Below, one piece after another: positions 53,533 through 62,997 of a stretch of DNA of 64,000 nt. Position 1 is the first letter of the stretch. Every line of letters starts with the position of its first letter. Origin of the DNA: Eubacteriales bacterium (GTDB lineage Bacteria; Bacillota; Clostridia; Oscillospirales; Oscillospiraceae); NCBI GenBank assembly GCA_030536255.1, contig JAUNQI010000014.1, positions 1-64,000 on the forward strand. The letters are read 5' to 3'. The notes beneath the pieces were generated by a model. That model worked only from the letters and a program-made list of their open reading frames with translations, was not told the origin of the DNA and did not search any database. A program made the position numbers and the translations under genes.

Positions 53533-54072
53533 TTATTCGGACTCCCTGGTATAGGTACAGATTTTCACTTTTCCGTACCGGTATTCCTTCAGGAATTTGT
53601 ACGGAGAGGTCATCAGAGGCAGGGCACGCTCGCGCCTCGCTTCCGCGATTATTATACCACCTTCGTTCAATATGTCAATCAAATTGATCGTTTCGAGCAC
53701 TGATTCGTACAAATCCGAGTCATATGGGGGATCAATAAAGATAACATCGAACTTTCCGCAGGTTTTCAGATAACTGACGGCATCGGAACGGACTACATTT
53801 GCCTGAAAGCCGCAGAGCGAAAGATTCTCCTTCACTAGCTTGAGCGAATTCAGGGAATTATCGACAAACACGGCCTCCGCCGCTCCCCTGCTCAGCGCTT
53901 CGATCCCGAGCTGACCTGTTCCGGCAAAAAGATCCAGAACCCTTCTTCCCTCCACATCGGAACGGATAATATTAAAAATCGCTTCTTTCACGCTGTCCGC
54001 AGTCGGCCTGACATCGTCGTTCAGCGGAGTCTTCAGTTTTCTGCCTCTGGCAGACCCGGTAATCACTCTCAT
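53533..54072 (-). CDS. rsmD: 16S rRNA (guanine966-N2)-methyltransferase
   Basis: A 179-residue SAM-dependent methyltransferase. RVITGSARGRKLKTP at the start is the RsmD hallmark, followed by VKEAIFNII, the SAM motif VLDLFAGTGQLGIEALSRGA and the catalytic motif VIFIDPPYDSD (DPPY). It modifies G966 in 16S rRNA. It is followed directly by coaD. Confidence 0.95.
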   Translation of the reverse strand: MRVITGSARGRKLKTPLNDDVRPTADSVKEAIFNIIRSDVEGRRVLDLFAGTGQLGIEALSRGAAEAVFVDNSLNSLKLVKENLSLCGFQANVVRSDAVSYLKTCGKFDVIFIDPPYDSDLYESVLETINLIDILNEGGIIIAEARRERALPLMTSPYKFLKEYRYGKVKICTYTRESE

Positions 54073-54160
54073 TTAAACTCACGAGATCCTTTCGATAGTC
54101 TATTGTCTTTTATAACAAATACAGAGATTCTAAGCATCATCCAAGCTTCGGCGATTCGGA

Positions 54161-55987
54161 CTAAGTTTCAGTCTCATTGTTGTGATAATGCTCATAAACC
54201 GCTTTCGCCGTATTCTTCGGAACAGCCGTGCAGAGATCCTCATACGTGGCAGCCTTCACGGCCTTCACGGTTTTAAAGGTCTTCAGCAGATCATTCTTCC
54301 GCTTTTCGCCAACTCCGGGAACATGATCCAGTTCTGAGCCATAGGACTCATAGCGGAGAGAACGCTGGTATTCTATCGCAAAGCGGTGTGTCTCCTCCTG
54401 AATTTTTCCGATCAGCGAATATACCGCCTGATTCCCCTGAATTCCGATTTCTTCCCCGGCAGGGGTGATCAGAGCACGGGTTCTGTGCCGGTCATCCTTT
54501 ACCATACCGAAAACCGGGACGGAGATTCCCAGTTCACCGAGCGCTCTCAGCGCCGTTGCGGCATGTGTTGCCCCGCCGTCTATCAGGAGAAGGTCCGGCA
54601 GCTCGGAGAACTTTCCGTCATGATCGCAGTACCGCTTAAAACGCCGGTAAACCGCCTGATACATAGAGGCGTAGTCATCCCTGACTTCCAGATCCCGGAT
54701 GCGGAACTTCCTGTAGTCCCGCTTCAGCGGCCTGCCGTCACGGAACACCGTCATAGCGGCAACAATTCCGGTATCGCCGAGGTTGGAAATATCAAAGGAT
54801 TCGATGCGAGACGGCAGGGTTTCCAGACTAAGCGTTTTCTGCAGCAGCTCAACAGACCGGGAGGTTCGCTTTGCCTCGGTTGTACGGCGAAGGATCTCTT
54901 CCGAAGCGTTCATAACCGCCATTTCCAGAAGTTTCTTTCGCTCCCCGCGCTGCGGGACCTCAATATGTACACGTCGCGGATTGTCCTCACTCAGCAGCTC
55001 CTCAAGAGCCTCTCTGTCCTCGATCTCGCACTGAACGAGAATCGTATTCGGGCAGCGGCCCTTCCGCTCGGAATAATACCGCAGCAGGAGGTCACAGATC
55101 ACCTCGTTGTCATCCTCCAGCGGATCCTCAATGATGAAGGTCTCCTTATCGGCAAGATCCCCGTTGACAAAATGAACAATAGAAAAGCAGCAGATTGCCC
55201 CGCGGCTGAAAGCTACGGCGTCCGTATCCGCAAACGCCGTGGAGATCACCCGCTGCCTGTTTGCCAGACCCTCTATAGCACGCATTCTGTCCCGGAGTCT
55301 AGCTGCCAGCTCGAATCTGTATTCTTCGGCCGCAGCTTCCATTTTGCTGCGAATATCTTCGATCAGCTCTGCGCTCCTGCCTTCGAGGATCAGAACCGCC
55401 TGCTCGATTCTGCGGGAGTATTCCTCGTTTCCCTGAGGATCACGGCACCAGCCTTCGCAGGTTCCGAGATGATAGTTCAGACAAGGTCTTTCCTTTCCGA
55501 TGTCCGCGGGAAAGCTTCTCCTGCAGTCCGGCAGAAGAAGCGCCTTGGAAACTGAATCAATAATACTTTTCGTTGTTCCCCTGCCGCCAAACGGACCGAA
55601 ATATCTTGCGCCGTCATTTCCGGCTTTTGATGCCACGGTCATTCTGGGATACTTTGCCCGGAGATCCATACGGATAAAGGGATAGCCCTTGTCATCCTTC
55701 AGGAGAATATTGTAATGCGGCTTATGACGCTTAATCAGAGAGTTCTCCAGAATCAGCGCCTCGAATTCGCTCTGAGCAATGATCACGTTAAAATCCCGAA
55801 CTTTATCCACCATTGCCGCGACCTTGGGAAGATGGTCGCCGTGGAAATAGCTCGTAACACGATTTTTCAGTTTTTTCGCTTTTCCGACATAGATCACCTC
55901 AGAACGACTGTCCAGCATGATATACACGCCGGGCAGCAGTGGAAGATGATTCGCCTTCTGCCTCAGGTTTTCAAGCTCCAGATTCAT
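54161..55987 (-). CDS. uvrC: Excinuclease ABC subunit C
   Basis: A 608-residue nucleotide excision repair nuclease. The GIY-YIG domain is at the N-terminus (LPGVYIMLDSRSEVIYVGKAKKLKNRVTSYF), a UVR motif at about residues 190-235, the RNase H-like nuclease domain in the second half (IESFDISNLGDTGIVAAMTVFRDGRP and LLLIDGGATH) and a helix-hairpin-helix at the end (LDHVPGVGEKRKNDLLKTF). ATG at 55987 matches the family start; a TTG seven codons earlier is less likely. Confidence 0.95.
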   Translation of the reverse strand: MNLELENLRQKANHLPLLPGVYIMLDSRSEVIYVGKAKKLKNRVTSYFHGDHLPKVAAMVDKVRDFNVIIAQSEFEALILENSLIKRHKPHYNILLKDDKGYPFIRMDLRAKYPRMTVASKAGNDGARYFGPFGGRGTTKSIIDSVSKALLLPDCRRSFPADIGKERPCLNYHLGTCEGWCRDPQGNEEYSRRIEQAVLILEGRSAELIEDIRSKMEAAAEEYRFELAARLRDRMRAIEGLANRQRVISTAFADTDAVAFSRGAICCFSIVHFVNGDLADKETFIIEDPLEDDNEVICDLLLRYYSERKGRCPNTILVQCEIEDREALEELLSEDNPRRVHIEVPQRGERKKLLEMAVMNASEEILRRTTEAKRTSRSVELLQKTLSLETLPSRIESFDISNLGDTGIVAAMTVFRDGRPLKRDYRKFRIRDLEVRDDYASMYQAVYRRFKRYCDHDGKFSELPDLLLIDGGATHAATALRALGELGISVPVFGMVKDDRHRTRALITPAGEEIGIQGNQAVYSLIGKIQEETHRFAIEYQRSLRYESYGSELDHVPGVGEKRKNDLLKTFKTVKAVKAATYEDLCTAVPKNTAKAVYEHYHNNETET

Positions 55988-56065
55988 TGATAAGATACCT
56001 TCCGTCAATCACTGAAAAGAAAAAAGACGTGCCGAAAAGCACGCCCTTTCTTGTTATCTGAATAA

Positions 56066-56329
56066 TTACTCGGAGAAATCGGAATCGATAAGGTCGGACA
56101 GGGTGGCAATTGCCTCTTCCTGATCTGCACCATCTGCTATCAGATTGACAGAAGTCCCCTTAACTATACCGAGAGAAAGAACACCAAGAAGGCTCTTCGC
56201 ATTCACGCGGCGCTCATCCTTCTCAACCCAGATGCTGCTCTTGAACTCATTGGCCTTCTGGATGAAGAACGTAGCCGGACGGGCATGGAGACCTACCTGA
56301 TTATTGATAACTACTTCCTTTGAAATCAT
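56066..56329 (-). CDS. HPr-family phosphocarrier protein
   Basis: An 87-residue HPr-like protein. The phospho-accepting histidine is in NQVGLHARPATFFIQKAN and the HPr kinase serine site is in AKSLLGVLSLGIVKG. Both are intact, so it could work in sugar phosphotransferase systems and in carbon regulation; the absence of nearby PTS genes means a purely regulatory role is also possible. ATG at 56329 follows GAGGAG; longer starts add a non-homologous tail. Confidence 0.92.
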   Translation of the reverse strand: MISKEVVINNQVGLHARPATFFIQKANEFKSSIWVEKDERRVNAKSLLGVLSLGIVKGTSVNLIADGADQEEAIATLSDLIDSDFSE

Positions 56330-56453
56330 CTTCGTCACTCCTCGATCAGCATAACTTAAAAGGCAGTATTCAACTGCATGGGTTAGAATAACATTTTTTC
56401 CCGAAAACGTCAATACAAATTCAACGGTTTCGTTATTTTTACCATATAATTCC

Positions 56454-58832
56454 TTATCTCAGCTCAACCACCGTTACGCCGGACTCTCCCTCCCCGAAGA
56501 CACCGAGACGGAAGGACTTCACGCTCTTATTTTTCCGCAGCATCTGCTGAACTGCCGTGCGGAGAGCACCGGTTCCCTTCCCGTGGATAATAGTGACTGA
56601 CGAAAGCTTTGCCATAACCGCGTTATCGATATACCTCTCCGCCGCTGCCACAGCCTCTATCGATTCCATACCGCGCAGGTCGATCTCACGCGGAACAGTA
56701 GCGGAACGAAGAGCAGTTCCCGCACCCGGTACATGCGCAGCCTTCTGCTTTTTCTCGTTTTCCAGGAGATAAACCTCGTTCTCCTTCGCGGTCACCGTCA
56801 TGATCCCCGCTTTCAGCGTCAGCACACCGGAAGAAATATCCAGTACTTCGGCTTTCACGCCCATGGAACGGATCTCAACGATGTCTCCTTTTCGGATTTC
56901 CCGGGCAGAAACGCGTTTGTCCTCTTCTTTCGGCCTTGCAGCGCCAAGCCTGTCTTCCGCCTGATTCAGACGGCGGCGAAGATCGTTCCTTGCTTCATTT
57001 ACCCGGTCATGATCCTCCGCCTCGTTGATCTTCTTCCGCATCTCGTCGAGCTCTCTGTAAACGTGCTCTGCGGTCTCTCTGGCCTCGGCAATGATCTGCT
57101 CCGCCTCACGCCTGGACTTGATATCCGCTTTCTCCAGCCTTACCTCAAGCTCAGCCTTCAGCTGGGCGGAGCGTTTTTCATTCTCCTCCGCTTTCCGGAG
57201 CTTCATGCGAGCTTCGTCTCTGTCCTTTTCCAGAAGCAGCCTTGTCTGTTCAAGCTTTTCCACCGTTGCTTCGAATTCAGCGTTGTCATTGGAGACGCGT
57301 TTCTTTGCATCTTCTATGATCTTGCTGCTGAGGCCGAGTCTGCCGGAAATGGCAAACGCGTTCGACTTTCCGGGGATACCGAGAAGAAGTCGGTAGGTCG
57401 GGCGGAGCGTTTCCACGTCAAACTCACAGGACGCGTTCAGGACGCCCTTTTCATTCGTTGCATAGAGCTTCAGCTCCGTATAGTGCGTGGTAGCTGCCAC
57501 CATAGCTCCCCTGCCGCGAACATGTTCTATTATGGATACCGCAAGAGCTGCACCCTCTGCAGGGTCAGTTCCCGCGCCGAGCTCGTCGAAAAGCACCAGT
57601 GATGAGTCGTCACACTCTTCCAGAATATTGACAATGTTGGACATATGGGCAGAAAATGTAGAGAGATTCTGCTCGATCGACTGTTCGTCACCGATATCCG
57701 CCAGAATGTGGTGAAAGACCGGAAGGCAGCTGCCGTCATCTGCGGGAATATGGAGTCCGCACTGGTTCATTGCGGCAAGCAGACCAAGCGTTTTCAGTGA
57801 TACCGTTTTTCCGCCGGTATTCGGGCCGGTAATGATCATCGTATCAAAACCGCTGCCGAGCTCGATATCAATGGGAACCGCTTTCTCTCTTGCCAGAAGC
57901 GGATGCCGCGCATGACGGAGAACGATTTTCCCGCTCCCCTCCTCCGGCAGCGCCGCCGGGACGCAGTCCAGCTTATAAGATAGCTTTGCCCGGGCAAAAA
58001 TTACATCCAGGCGAACAAGGATACTGTAATCCGATTCAATATCAAGCCGGTGCGCGGCGCAGTCCGCGGAAAGTTCGGCAAGAATCCGCTCTATTTCGAG
58101 CTTCTCCTTTGCGGCCAGCTCGCGCAGCTCATTATTAGCCTTTACAGCTGCCATCGGTTCTATGAACAGCGTCGCTCCGGTTGCGGAAATATCATGCACA
58201 AGGCCCGGGATCACGTTCCTGTGCTCGGCCTTTACCGGGACAACGTAACGGTCGGAGCGCATCGTGATAATGTTCTCCTGCAGGGCTCTGGAATACGAGG
58301 GAGAAGAAATAATCTTCTGAAGAGCATCCCTTGCGCGGGAGGCTGCGGCTCTCATCTTCCTGCGGATATCCGCAAGGTCAGAGGAAGCACTGTCTGAGAT
58401 CTCATCCTCGCCGGCTATGGAGGTATTGATCTTTTCCTCCAAAAATTTATTCGCCTTCAGCGCATTGAAAAGATGGTCAATACAGGTTCTGCCGACGCTG
58501 TCATCAGCGATATAGCCTCTGACAAGTCTGGAGGCACGAAGTACCGCAGCGATATCCATCAGCTCGCGCGTATTGAGTGCTCCGCCGAGATCCGCCCTAG
58601 CAAGAGAGGAACGGACGTCCTTCACCCCGGAGAAGGACGGACTGCCGCGCACCGTCATCATCGTGCAAGCGGCGCTGGTTTCTTCAATGCGTCTTTTCAC
58701 CTCCGCCTCATCCGTTGAGGGGACAAGCGCGGAGCACTCCTCCTTGGCAGTCTCGCTGACAGCCTGCTCTGAGAGCATCGTGAGAACCGAAGGGAGCTCA
58801 AGAGTAATAAGTGATTTTTCTGTAAATGACAT
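56454..58832 (-). CDS. mutS2: Endonuclease MutS2
   Basis: A 792-residue MutS homologue without the mismatch-recognition domain. The ATPase has Walker A IITGPNTGGKTVSLKTLG and the segment SLVLFDELGAGTDPAEGAALAVS (Walker B), then a long charged coiled coil (about 500-640) and a C-terminal Smr endonuclease domain with IHGKGTGALRTAVQQML. In Firmicutes it limits recombination and rescues collided ribosomes. Start at 58832 (MSFTEKSLITLELPSVL) is the family start, though its SD is weak. It is divergent from prfA. Confidence 0.94.
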   Translation of the reverse strand: MSFTEKSLITLELPSVLTMLSEQAVSETAKEECSALVPSTDEAEVKRRIEETSAACTMMTVRGSPSFSGVKDVRSSLARADLGGALNTRELMDIAAVLRASRLVRGYIADDSVGRTCIDHLFNALKANKFLEEKINTSIAGEDEISDSASSDLADIRRKMRAAASRARDALQKIISSPSYSRALQENIITMRSDRYVVPVKAEHRNVIPGLVHDISATGATLFIEPMAAVKANNELRELAAKEKLEIERILAELSADCAAHRLDIESDYSILVRLDVIFARAKLSYKLDCVPAALPEEGSGKIVLRHARHPLLAREKAVPIDIELGSGFDTMIITGPNTGGKTVSLKTLGLLAAMNQCGLHIPADDGSCLPVFHHILADIGDEQSIEQNLSTFSAHMSNIVNILEECDDSSLVLFDELGAGTDPAEGAALAVSIIEHVRGRGAMVAATTHYTELKLYATNEKGVLNASCEFDVETLRPTYRLLLGIPGKSNAFAISGRLGLSSKIIEDAKKRVSNDNAEFEATVEKLEQTRLLLEKDRDEARMKLRKAEENEKRSAQLKAELEVRLEKADIKSRREAEQIIAEARETAEHVYRELDEMRKKINEAEDHDRVNEARNDLRRRLNQAEDRLGAARPKEEDKRVSAREIRKGDIVEIRSMGVKAEVLDISSGVLTLKAGIMTVTAKENEVYLLENEKKQKAAHVPGAGTALRSATVPREIDLRGMESIEAVAAAERYIDNAVMAKLSSVTIIHGKGTGALRTAVQQMLRKNKSVKSFRLGVFGEGESGVTVVELR

Positions 58833-59011
58833 AGTTATTAACCTGAATGATATATGATTGAATAAAAAATATTGAGCAGAAAGTGCAGTACGATCTGTCG
58901 CATTTGGAGACAGGTGACGGAGTCTGTTATCTAACAATAGCCAATTGCTAAGATTTATGTTATAATATCATAGATTAAAGTTTCAGTAAACATCAAAAGG
59001 ATCTCGGAAAT

Positions 59012-60076
59012 ATGTTTGAAAATATGGAAGCAGTAAAAAAGCAATATGAAGAGCTGCAGGGCAGGCTGGATCAGCCGGATGTCTATTCTGACGCCGCTCT
59101 TTATGCAAAATATCAGAAGGAGCTCAAGGAGATCACGCCGGTCGCTGAAGCGTATCTTGAATTCTGCGCATGCGAAGGCAGGATCTCTTCCGCGCTGGAA
59201 ATGGCGGATGATCCGGAGCTCGGAGAACTGGCCAAGGAAGAACTCTCTGAGGCAAGAGCCTTACGGGAAGAACTGATCACAAATATCCGTCTCCTGCTTC
59301 TGCCGAAAGACCCGAACGACCAGAAGAATGTCATTTTTGAGATCAGAAGCGGAGTCGGCGGCGAGGAAAGCGCGCTGTTCGCATCCGATCTTTACCGGAT
59401 GTACGCCATGTACGCTGAACAGCGCGGATGGAAGATTGAGATTGCAAATATCAACGAAACCGAGCTCGGCGGAATCAAGGAGATTGACTTTATTATTGAG
59501 GGAGAGGGCGCTTACTCCAGGCTGAAATACGAAGCAGGCGGCCACAGAGTGCAGCGTGTTCCGGTAACCGAGTCCGGTGGACGGATCCATACCTCCGCCG
59601 CTACAGTCGCCGTTCTGCCGGAAATAGACGAGGTCGATTTCAAACTGGATCTGAGCGACGTGAAGATCGATGTATTCCGTTCCTCCGGTGCAGGCGGGCA
59701 GAAGGTCAACAAGACCTCGAGTGCGATCCGTGTAACACATTTGCCTACGGGCATGGTTGTGGAATGTCAGGACGAGCGAAGCCAGTACAAAAACAAGGAC
59801 AGAGCTCTTCAGATTCTCCGTTCCAGGCTCTATGAGATTGAGCAGTCCAAACAGGATGCCGCGGTAGCTTCCGAGAGAAAGAGTCAGATCGGTTCCGGCG
59901 ACCGCAGCGACAGGGTCAGAACCTATAATTTCCCGCAGAACAGAGTCACCGATCACCGGCTTACAGGAGAAGTGAAAAACTTTAATCTTTCAAACGTGAT
60001 TGACGGAAATCTGGATGAAATCATCGACGCGCTGATCACACAGGATCAGGCGGAGAAGCTCGCTGCGCAGATGTAA
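59012..60076 (+). CDS. prfA: Peptide chain release factor 1
   Basis: A 354-residue class I release factor. The GGQ motif that triggers peptide release is in RSSGAGGQKVNKTSSAIR. The stop-codon recognition domain and IRSGVGGEESALFASDLYRMY precede it, and the C-terminus has GDRSDRVRTYNFPQNRVTDHR, all RF1 features. It recognises UAA and UAG. It has a TATAAT box about 35-60 bp upstream and its own terminator. Confidence 0.96.
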   Translation: MFENMEAVKKQYEELQGRLDQPDVYSDAALYAKYQKELKEITPVAEAYLEFCACEGRISSALEMADDPELGELAKEELSEARALREELITNIRLLLLPKDPNDQKNVIFEIRSGVGGEESALFASDLYRMYAMYAEQRGWKIEIANINETELGGIKEIDFIIEGEGAYSRLKYEAGGHRVQRVPVTESGGRIHTSAATVAVLPEIDEVDFKLDLSDVKIDVFRSSGAGGQKVNKTSSAIRVTHLPTGMVVECQDERSQYKNKDRALQILRSRLYEIEQSKQDAAVASERKSQIGSGDRSDRVRTYNFPQNRVTDHRLTGEVKNFNLSNVIDGNLDEIIDALITQDQAEKLAAQM

Positions 60077-60153
60077 ACGAGTATTATCCATTCTATCGAC
60101 ACAAATTCAATGAATTCTTCTCATGAAATTTTTCAAATCTGTGCCGATAGTAT

Positions 60154-60178
60154 CCGTCCGTTATGCAAATACGGACGG
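60154..60178 (+). terminator. Terminator after prfA
   Basis: CCGTCCG (60154-60160) pairs with CGGACGG (60172-60178), with an inner TAT/ATA. TGTTTATTAA follows. Confidence 0.7.
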
Positions 60179-60191
60179 TGTTTATTAATAA

Positions 60192-60233
60192 GCAGGAGGC
60201 TGCGTTTCACTTCGGTGATCCGCGGCCTCCTGC
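60192..60233 (-). terminator. Terminator between convergent prfA and liv operon
   Basis: A perfect 9-bp stem GCAGGAGGC/GCCTCCTGC (60192-60200 with 60225-60233). On the minus strand TTATTAATAAA follows, on the plus strand TGTTT. It probably ends the liv operon. Confidence 0.65.
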
Positions 60234-60265
60234 TGTTTGAGTATACTATTGTTTTTTTACCATCA

Positions 60266-60979
60266 TTAGCCCTTGCCGAGGTAAGCCTTTTTGACGTCGT
60301 CGTTGGCAAGAAGCTCCGCACCGGTGCCGGTCATGGTAATCCTGCCGGTCTCCAGCACGTAGGCGTCGTGCGCAATCTTCAGCGCCATATTGGCGTTCTG
60401 CTCGATCAGGAGAACGGTAACACCCTGCTTATTGATTTCCTTGATGATATCGAAAATCCCCTTTACGACCAGCGGCGCAAGACCGAGAGAAGGCTCGTCC
60501 ATCATGATCATCTTGGGCTTGCTCATCAGCGCTCTGCCGACAGCCAGCATCTGCTGCTCGCCGCCGGAAAGCGTACCGCCCGCCTGCCAGGAACGCTCCT
60601 TGAGGCGCGGGAAAAGATCGTAGACCCAGTTAATATCCTCGGATATATCATCATTGCGGAGGTAAGCTCCCATCTTCAGGTTCTCAAGAACCGTCAGATC
60701 CGGGAAGATCCTTCTTCCTTCGGGAACAAGGGTTATGCCCTTCTTCACGATCCCGGTAGGATCAAGACCGGTAATATTGTCTCCGCGGAAGGTCAGGGTT
60801 CCGGCTGCCGGTTTTACGAGGCCGGCGATCGTACGGAGGGTGGAGCTTTTTCCGGCACCGTTAGCGCCGATCAGCGTAACAATATTTCCCTCAGTAACAT
60901 CAAAGGAAATGCCTTTAACGGCTTCGATACCGCCGTAATTGACCTTCAGATCTTTAATGGAAAGAATCGTTTCACTCAT
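60266..60979 (-). CDS. livF: Branched-chain amino acid ABC transporter ATP-binding protein LivF
   Basis: A 237-residue ATPase. LSIKDLKVNYGGIEAVKGISFDVTEGNIVTLIGANGAGKSSTLRTIAGL includes Walker A. The signature is LSGGEQQMLAVGRALMSKPKMIMMDEPSLGLAP, with the exact LivF features. It powers branched-chain amino acid import with LivG, LivM and LivH. It overlaps livG by 8 bp and ends the operon. Confidence 0.95.
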   Translation of the reverse strand: MSETILSIKDLKVNYGGIEAVKGISFDVTEGNIVTLIGANGAGKSSTLRTIAGLVKPAAGTLTFRGDNITGLDPTGIVKKGITLVPEGRRIFPDLTVLENLKMGAYLRNDDISEDINWVYDLFPRLKERSWQAGGTLSGGEQQMLAVGRALMSKPKMIMMDEPSLGLAPLVVKGIFDIIKEINKQGVTVLLIEQNANMALKIAHDAYVLETGRITMTGTGAELLANDDVKKAYLGKG

Positions 60980-61826
60980 CTTCAGCTACCCCCAGATACG
61001 CGTCTATAACTTTCGGGTTGGCCTGGATCTCGTCCGGCGTCCCCTGAGCAATGAGCTTGCCGAAGTCGATAACATAGATCCTGTCGGAGAACTTCATAAC
61101 GAGATCCATATGGTGTTCGATCAGGAGAATCGTCAGGTTATACTTTTTCTTAATCTGTACGATAAACTCACCGAGCTCCGCGGTCTCCTGCGGATTCATA
61201 CCGGCTGCCGGCTCGTCCAGAAGCAGCAGCGTCGGCTTTGTTGCAAGAGCTCTGGCGATCTCGAGATGTCTCTGAAGACCGTACGGCAGAGACGTCGCGA
61301 TATTGTCCTTAAACTGAAGCAGATTCTGCTCCTCGAGAAGAGCAAGCGTCTCTTCTTCCATCTTGGCTTCGTCGGCCTTGTTGGTGCGGAAGGTAGCGGA
61401 AAAGATATTCTGCTCGGAACGCATGTGCTTTGCTGTAAGAACATTGTCAAATACCGTCATTGATTTCCAGAGACGGATGTTCTGGAAGGTTCTGGCGATT
61501 CCCAGATTGGTGATCTGATCCGGAGTAGGATTCAGAACCTTTTCATTGATATACTTGTCTCCGTTATACCCCTGGTAGTTTTTCTTCATTTTTCCCTGGG
61601 GATGATTGGAGACCATCGGCGTACCGTTAAAGGATACGATTCCGTTCGTCGGCTCATAAACGCCGGTAATGCAGTTGAAGGCCGTTGTCTTACCCGCGCC
61701 GTTTGGGCCAATCAGCGCAACGATCTCGCCTTCATTGACCTCAAGGGAGAGATTATTAACGGCGACAACACCGCCGAACTGCATCGTAATATCCTGAAGA
61801 CGGAGAACATTCTTTACTTCACTCAT
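60972..61826 (-). CDS. livG: Branched-chain amino acid ABC transporter ATP-binding protein LivG
   Basis: A 284-residue ATPase. Walker A is LIGPNGAGKTTAFNCITGVYEPTNG and the signature SLPYGLQRHLEIARALATKPTLLLLDEPAAGMNPQE is that of LivG. An insertion of about 30 residues after the first ABC strands (KKNYQGYNGDKYINEKVLNP) is longer than usual. It overlaps livM by 4 bp. Confidence 0.94.
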   Translation of the reverse strand: MSEVKNVLRLQDITMQFGGVVAVNNLSLEVNEGEIVALIGPNGAGKTTAFNCITGVYEPTNGIVSFNGTPMVSNHPQGKMKKNYQGYNGDKYINEKVLNPTPDQITNLGIARTFQNIRLWKSMTVFDNVLTAKHMRSEQNIFSATFRTNKADEAKMEEETLALLEEQNLLQFKDNIATSLPYGLQRHLEIARALATKPTLLLLDEPAAGMNPQETAELGEFIVQIKKKYNLTILLIEHHMDLVMKFSDRIYVIDFGKLIAQGTPDEIQANPKVIDAYLGVAEDE

Positions 61827-62983
61827 TTCGCCGCCTCCTTATCCGCAGATTTTGCTTTCTTTTTGAACAGATCCGGAAGCTCCTTGTCTCCCATAATGCC
61901 CTTTCTGAAGAACAGAACGACCACCATAATGATCACGGAGAACACAACGAGACGGAAGCCGTTACGGAACAGATTGGGAGCGTTGATACCGAGGAAGGAT
62001 CCGGAGTCAAGGCCTCTCAGCCACCACTCGGACGCCGCGACAAAGAGCAGCGAGCCGATCACGGAGCCGGTAATGGAACCGATACCGCCGAGAACAACCA
62101 TCAGAAGGATCTCATAGGTCATCGCAGACTTGAAGTTGCTCGCCTGCGCAATAGAGAGCACCATCGCCATCGTTGCACCTGAAATGCCGGCAAAGAAGGA
62201 GCTGATAACGAAGGACATCATCTTATGCTTTGCAAGATTGATGCCCATGGCCTCCGCCGCGATCTCGTCATCACGGATTGCCTTAAAGCTGCGGCCGTAG
62301 GTGGAATTAACGATCAGAACGATCACAACGATACAGATCGTTGCGATCAGGACCGGGACAAAGGTACAGAGCTTAATCTTCTCCCCCGCCAGCTCAAATT
62401 TAAATGTACTGGTACGCGGGAAGCTCTTGAGGAGGTTCGATCCGTTCGTGATCGGGCCGAGCTTGCTCCACTGGAAGATTGCGCGGATGATTTCCGCAAA
62501 GCCCAGTGTGGCAATGGCCAGATAGTCACTCTTCAGCTTCAGAACGGGAAGACCGATCAGATAGGCAAAGCCCGCCGCAAGAAGGCCGGCCAGAAGAACC
62601 GCGACAGCAATTCCGAGCACAGTTCCGAAGCCGCCGAGCCCCTTGCTGAACACCTCCGGGAAGGAGAAGCGGATCGCAGCATTATAATACTGATAAACCG
62701 TATCTCTGGAGCCTTCGGGAATCGTAAAGATGGCATAGGTATAGGCGCCGATCAGCATAAACCCGGCATGGCCGAGAGAAAACAGACCGGTATAGCCGTT
62801 CAGGAGGTTCATCGATACCGCTGCGAGGGCGTAAACAGAGCCCTTCTGAAGGACCGTCATCAGCATATACATGGAGCTGGTGGGCTTGATGGCCTGATCA
62901 AGCCAGAAAACGACGGCGAGGAAGGCTACGATGCAGATCAGGGTGATCCAGGAGCCTTTCTTTGATTTGTTCTGTTGGATCAT
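61823..62983 (-). CDS. livM: Branched-chain amino acid ABC transporter permease LivM
   Basis: A 386-residue membrane permease with about ten hydrophobic segments. ALAAVSMNLLNGYTGLFSLGHAGFMLIGAYTYAIF and YLAIATLGFAEIIRAIF are LivM features. The cytoplasmic loop FKAIRDDEIAAEAMGINLAKHKMMSF docks the ATPases. It is followed by livG in a 4-bp overlap and preceded by livH. Confidence 0.95.
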   Translation of the reverse strand: MIQQNKSKKGSWITLICIVAFLAVVFWLDQAIKPTSSMYMLMTVLQKGSVYALAAVSMNLLNGYTGLFSLGHAGFMLIGAYTYAIFTIPEGSRDTVYQYYNAAIRFSFPEVFSKGLGGFGTVLGIAVAVLLAGLLAAGFAYLIGLPVLKLKSDYLAIATLGFAEIIRAIFQWSKLGPITNGSNLLKSFPRTSTFKFELAGEKIKLCTFVPVLIATICIVVIVLIVNSTYGRSFKAIRDDEIAAEAMGINLAKHKMMSFVISSFFAGISGATMAMVLSIAQASNFKSAMTYEILLMVVLGGIGSITGSVIGSLLFVAASEWWLRGLDSGSFLGINAPNLFRNGFRLVVFSVIIMVVVLFFRKGIMGDKELPDLFKKKAKSADKEAAK

Positions 62984-62997
62984 ATCAGCACCTCCCG